Of a stretch of DNA of 64,000 nt, positions 62,109 through 64,000 are shown one piece after another. Source of the DNA: Nomia melanderi (taxonomy: Eukaryota; Arthropoda; Insecta; Hymenoptera; Halictidae). The notes beneath the pieces are model-generated. The model did not search any database and was not told where the DNA came from. It saw nothing but the letters and a program-made list of their open reading frames with translations. A program made the translations under genes and the position numbers. The stretch is from the NCBI RefSeq assembly GCF_051020985.1, contig NC_135003.1:8673501-8737500 (forward strand). The letters are read 5' to 3'. The stretch's first letter is position 1; each line of letters opens with the position of its first letter.

Positions 62109-63944
62109 TTGTTGACCGAGAGGCTTGATTGCTGTACGTGAGTGATATGGAACACATGGTGAATATATTGATGCGTTTTACTTTTATTTGAGAGAGACGC
62201 AGATCGTATCGGTATTAGTCATGGGAAGAATTGTATGTGTTTTTTAAGAACGTTATGGATATTGACTTCCACTGGATATAGAAGTTAAAGAGGAATTATA
62301 TTGTAATTAGAATGCAGATGTTAATGCGGGTTCGTGTCTGTGTGGTGTTTTTTTTTGTGGAAATGGAATTTAGTAGAATTGTCTTTCGCCTGTTCAAAAT
62401 GAAAATTTTTATTTCATTGTGTGTCCGTATATTTGAATAAATGAATAAATGCATAAAATTCGCAGTCTACTTATAATTGAATGCAATATTGATGTCGACG
62501 GCGTATTCTGTATCAAATTTAGTCTACCGAAGTTCTTGAATTATTTAACGAAAGGGTGCAAATAAATGGTTAAACTATAGTCTAATAAATCCCGTGAGTT
62601 GAAGTTTCACCCATAACAGTTTTCAAGTGTTAAAATAATTCTTCGTGCAGCTAATACTTCTCAAGAAACTTTGTATACTCAAGAAAAATACCTCCCACCA
62701 AATACGTTCGTTCTTTTCCGTCATTGCTTCAAATTTACAACCGAACTGCAGACCAAAGCAAAATCACTGAATTAACCGTATCTCTAGTGAACGTGCATAC
62801 AACAAGAGAAAACCTATAACATTGTAGCTCACCCGTTCCAAACAAACAACCAAAACCACCTCCATTCTTCCCAAGCATCCAACTCGAAGCAATTTCCAAA
62901 AATGCTACACACCGTACGGCAGCACCCCCGCCCGTCCATGAACAAGCCGCTAGAAGAGTGTATTTATTATTACGACCGAAGAGGATGCTGTTCCGGAGGG
63001 GAGGGCGCAGAGAAGCGGCTTGCGAAACGCGAGTGCATAAATTACGAGGGTGGACGGGCCAACGATAATGGAGCACTTCAGCGTCGAATAGGAAGGGTGC
63101 ATATTCGAAGCTCCCAGAGCAGCGATCGCTGGACAGCTGGATATTAACTTTGTTTCTGGAAGCTGGCCGCCGATCGCCCAATCCGTTCCATCGCCGGTAT
63201 CAAAATCGTCTAATGAGTCCACGGGCAAATTAGAAACGCGAAACACACTGGAAAAGCAAAGACACGACTTGAAACGGCGAATCGATCACGGGGTATCGAA
63301 TAGCAATCAATTGCAGACGCATACGGCAAAACACTCGAAAGAGAACCGCGGAGAGAGCCATAGATCTAATCAAAGTGCAATCGATCATCCCAATGGCAAC
63401 GTTCGATCACCATTTGTTCCCGTTACTCCGTCAAATTAGCCGGAATGTCGGGATCACGTTGCTCACGCGACGGAGCCCCGCGACAAAGGGGTTGTCGATC
63501 GTGGGGACGCTTCCGCGGGTAAAGGGAAGGCAGCGAAGGTTGAAGGCACGCTGGGTGTTTAATAAGAAAATATTTAATCCGCAGCCGGTCCGCACTGCGC
63601 AATGTACCGCGAAATTAGGAGGCGAGCGTCTATCGGTCAAGGTAAATGCGGCGCGCATTAGACGGAACTGCAAGTTGGCTCGAGCGCAGAGGGTTGGGCT
63701 GTTGGGCGGGCGGGTTTTGCAGTGGGCGGCTGGCGAGGGTGAAAGCCGCTGGTGAAACCGGGGGTGGCGGTGATGGGGGAGAGCGGAGGGGGCGGTAGGA
63801 GCCTAATTGGTCGAAATTAGCAAGTTTAGTCATTAGTGGAGTTTCCGGCGGTGGCGGTGGGTCCACTTGACTCCACTTCCTGGGAAAGGAAGGACGGAAG
63901 GAAGGTGTGTACACCTACCATCGGTTACGCGGTGCCCGGGATGC
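62109..63944. other. Non-coding upstream DNA at the window end
   Basis: AT-rich to 62.7 kb, then CpG-rich with overlapping open frames on both strands (62.7-63.9 kb). None resembles a known protein. Confidence 0.45.
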
Positions 63945-64000
63945 GCCTCTACTCTCTCTCTCTCTCTCTCCTCCCCTCCCCTTCCCTCTCACCCTCCTCT
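63945..64000. repeat. (CT)n and pyrimidine tract at the window edge
   Basis: About ten CT units (63951-63970) pass into CCTCCCC-type pyrimidine sequence that runs off the end of the window. Confidence 0.9.

Overview
The window looks like animal nuclear DNA, most probably from a holometabolous insect and best fitting Hymenoptera (bee, ant or wasp). Coding sequence is sparse and split by long introns. AT-rich tracts alternate sharply with CpG-rich blocks that show no CpG depletion. There are many (GA)n, (CT)n and CpG-containing (ACG)n microsatellites, and a small TTAA-flanked MITE family. No bacterial-style gene, operon, CRISPR array, rRNA or convincing tRNA was seen. The order-level assignment is inference.

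The one gene I can identify is on the minus strand: a LIM-only transcriptional cofactor of the LMO4 type. Its first LIM domain is complete in one exon (34560-34768), with all eight zinc ligands and residues typical of LMO4 rather than LMO1/LMO3/Beadex. Two different upstream coding exons end at good splice donors in phase 0, and both fit the phase-0 acceptor of the LIM1 exon. One (42138-42215) encodes a compact 26-residue start. The other (45956-46324) encodes a 123-residue His/Pro/Gly-rich start. The simplest reading is two alternative promoters giving two N-termini on one LIM core. A possible 5' untranslated exon (donor at 43370) and an Inr+DPE core promoter match (42779-42812) lie just upstream of the short form.

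Layout by coordinate: 1-34559 lies downstream of the LIM1 exon. I could not find the second LIM domain there, so it is probably one very long intron or contains exons I missed. 34769-42137 and 42245-45955 are introns. 46427-64000 is the 5' flank or upstream introns. The non-coding DNA holds a compound microsatellite cluster (29881-30099), several ACG repeats, homopolymer G/C runs, two related piggyBac-like MITEs (60629-61020 and 61967-62108), an imperfect hairpin (50239-50327), and ATTA-rich GC-mosaic blocks, one with overlapping POU octamers (58532-58545), that could be regulatory.

Most other open frames are explained by high local GC, low stop-codon density or simple repeats. Two longer ones (21577-22185 plus, 18853-19272 minus) are listed only as weak candidates.
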